The notes beneath the pieces are model-generated. The model saw only the letters and a program-made list of their open reading frames with translations. It was not told the DNA's origin and ran no database searches. This document shows, piece after piece, positions 6,793 to 7,778 of a stretch of 7,778 nt of DNA (position 1 is the stretch's first letter; each line of letters starts with the position of its first letter). The DNA comes from Singulisphaera sp. GP187 (GTDB lineage Bacteria > Pseudomonadota > Gammaproteobacteria > Burkholderiales > Burkholderiaceae_C). Made by a program: the position numbers and the translations under genes. The stretch covers positions 1 to 7,778 of the forward strand of contig CALPYQ020000058.1 in the NCBI GenBank assembly GCA_943327965.2, read 5' to 3'.

Positions 6793-6831
6793 AGACACAC
6801 ATAACCAAAACCAAATTGATCAATTGAACTT

Positions 6832-7778
6832 ATGGCAACGCGCAGAACACCTCCACCTTTGACGCAAATTTCTGACAATTTGTTGGAAGTTAAAAACCTC
6901 ACTGTCGACTTCATCAGTGCATCCAAAGCACCTGTTCGTGCGGTTGAAGAAGTGTCTTTTGTCATTCCACGTGAACGGACCGTCGCCTTGGTGGGCGAGT
7001 CGGGCAGTGGCAAGTCTGTCAGTGCCTTGGCCATCATGGGATTGTTACCCCCCCAGAATGCCAAAGTGGCTGTGCATTCCAAAATTGAGTACGACAACCG
7101 TTCTATGTTGAACTTGTCACGGGCCGATTGGCAACTCATTCGCGGCTCACGCATTGCCATGATTTTCCAGGACCCTATGACGTCCTTGAATCCGGTTTAC
7201 ACAGTCGGCTACCAATTGGCTGAAATGCTCCGCATTCACAAGCATGTCAGCAACAAAGAAGCCATGACCCGGGCCTGTGATTTGTTGGCGGAGGTTGGCA
7301 TTCCTGAACCCCATCGCAGGGTCAATGCTTATCCGCACGAATTGTCCGGTGGCCAGCAGCAACGCGTCATGATTGCCATGGCCTTGGCTTGTGAGCCCGA
7401 ACTTTTAATTGCCGACGAACCTACCACCGCATTGGATGTCACAGTACAACGTCAAATTATGTTGTTGCTGGCAGAGTTGCGCGAACGCAGACGCATGGCC
7501 ATGTTGTTCATCACCCACGATTTGGGTTTGGTCAGCGAAGTGGCCGATCATGCTGTTGTCATGCGCAAGGGTACGGTTCGAGAAGCAGGGCCGGTGCGCA
7601 CCTTGTTTACCAATCCACAAGACCCTTACACCAAGGCCTTGCTCAGCTGCCGACCCAGTGTGGAGCGTCAGGGCAAACGACTGCTGACCATTGACGATTG
7701 GATGACAAGCAATTCGCCTGTGGATGCCTCTGCGACTGCTCAATCTGTTTCAGACAGTGATCAAGTTACAAAAGTTGC
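6832..7778 (+). CDS. ABC importer ATPase, Opp/Dpp type, N-terminal part (probable tandem ATPase, 3' truncated)
   Basis: The frame runs open from ATG 6832 to the right edge (315 codons visible, no stop). It encodes an ATP-binding cassette that powers the importer at the cytoplasmic face. All nucleotide-binding motifs are intact: Walker A GESGSGKS (55-62), Q-loop Gln113 in [12 protein letters not shown], signature LSGGQQQR (171-178), Walker B LLIADEP (191-197), the D-loop TALD, and H-loop His229 in FITHD. The segment [17 protein letters not shown] at about 259-275 marks the end of the first ATPase domain. Instead of the cysteine-containing oligo_HPY tail of DppD and OppD, it continues with [10 protein letters not shown] and a polar Ser/Asp/Ala-rich stretch. 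This looks like the linker of tandem ATPases of the YejF/GsiA kind, whose second half would lie beyond the window. No ribosome-binding site is evident and an in-frame stop at 6817 limits the start, so ATG 6832 is the only standard choice. ATPase identity is firm; the fusion is inference. Confidence 0.92.
   Translation, partial: MATRRTPPPLTQISDNLLEVKNLTVDFISASKAPVRAVEEVSFVIPRERTVALVGESGSGKSVSALAIMGLLPPQNAKVAVHSKIEYDNRSMLNLSRADWQLIRGSRIAMIFQDPMTSLNPVYTVGYQLAEMLRIHKHVSNKEAMTRACDLLAEVGIPEPHRRVNAYPHELSGGQQQRVMIAMALACEPELLIADEPTTALDVTVQRQIMLLLAELRERRRMAMLFITHDLGLVSEVADHAVVMRKGTVREAGPVRTLFTNPQDPYTKALLSCRPSVERQGKRLLTIDDWMTSNSPVDASATAQSVSDSDQVTKV

Noticed and set aside
6816..6827. Overlapping short palindromes TTGATCAA and TCAATTGA just before the ATPase start
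   Set aside because: They are AT-rich 8-mers of low information inside an operon spacer, with no repeats nearby; chance is the simplest explanation.
1..7778. A novel defence, mobile or RNA-based system
   Set aside because: Both strands were read for transposases, integrases, toxin-antitoxin pairs, reverse transcriptases, CRISPR repeats and tRNAs. Nearly all of the window is covered by five recognisable transporter or peptidase genes, leaving only short intergenic regions.

Overview
The window looks like a chromosomal segment of a Gram-negative betaproteobacterium, most likely of the order Burkholderiales and perhaps the family Comamonadaceae. This rests on the recalled look of the proteins (a lone LivK-type binding protein, a Dcp-type M3 peptidase, and a ~620-residue family 5 binding protein with a probable tandem ATPase) and on roughly balanced base composition. 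No rRNA or other taxonomic marker is present, so the placement is tentative. Gene density is high and ordinary. There are no insertion sequences, tRNAs, CRISPR arrays or prophage genes.

Layout. (1) 3-590, plus strand: the C-terminal half of a LivK-like periplasmic binding protein, cut by the window's left edge. (2) 608-634: a near-symmetrical GC-rich hairpin flanked by A and T runs, which can end transcription from both sides between convergent genes. (3) 669-2699, minus strand: a complete M3-family zinc metallopeptidase, closest in its motifs to peptidyl-dipeptidase Dcp. (4) 2700-2883: a divergent intergenic region with three TCAAGCT copies spaced exactly 23 bp apart, a 12-bp palindrome, and a short hairpin with a T run just before the next gene. 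(5) 2884-7778, plus strand: a peptide/nickel-type (Opp/Dpp/Yej class) ABC importer operon, in the order substrate-binding protein, permease 1, permease 2, ATPase. The ATPase runs off the right edge and is probably the first half of a tandem-ATPase fusion.

How the genes fit together. The binding protein would capture a substrate, probably a peptide, in the periplasm and pass it through the two permeases, powered by the ATPase. The divergently transcribed Dcp-like peptidase would degrade short peptides in the cytoplasm. The pair therefore plausibly forms a peptide uptake and breakdown unit sharing one control region, although the substrate is inferred from family membership only. The LivK-like gene is separated by the terminator and is unrelated in regulation.

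No clearly novel system is visible. The points most worth a second look are the 23-bp-spaced repeats and terminator-like hairpin in the shared upstream region, the glycine-free substrate loop of the peptidase, the corrected GTG start of the binding protein, and the probable tandem ATPase.
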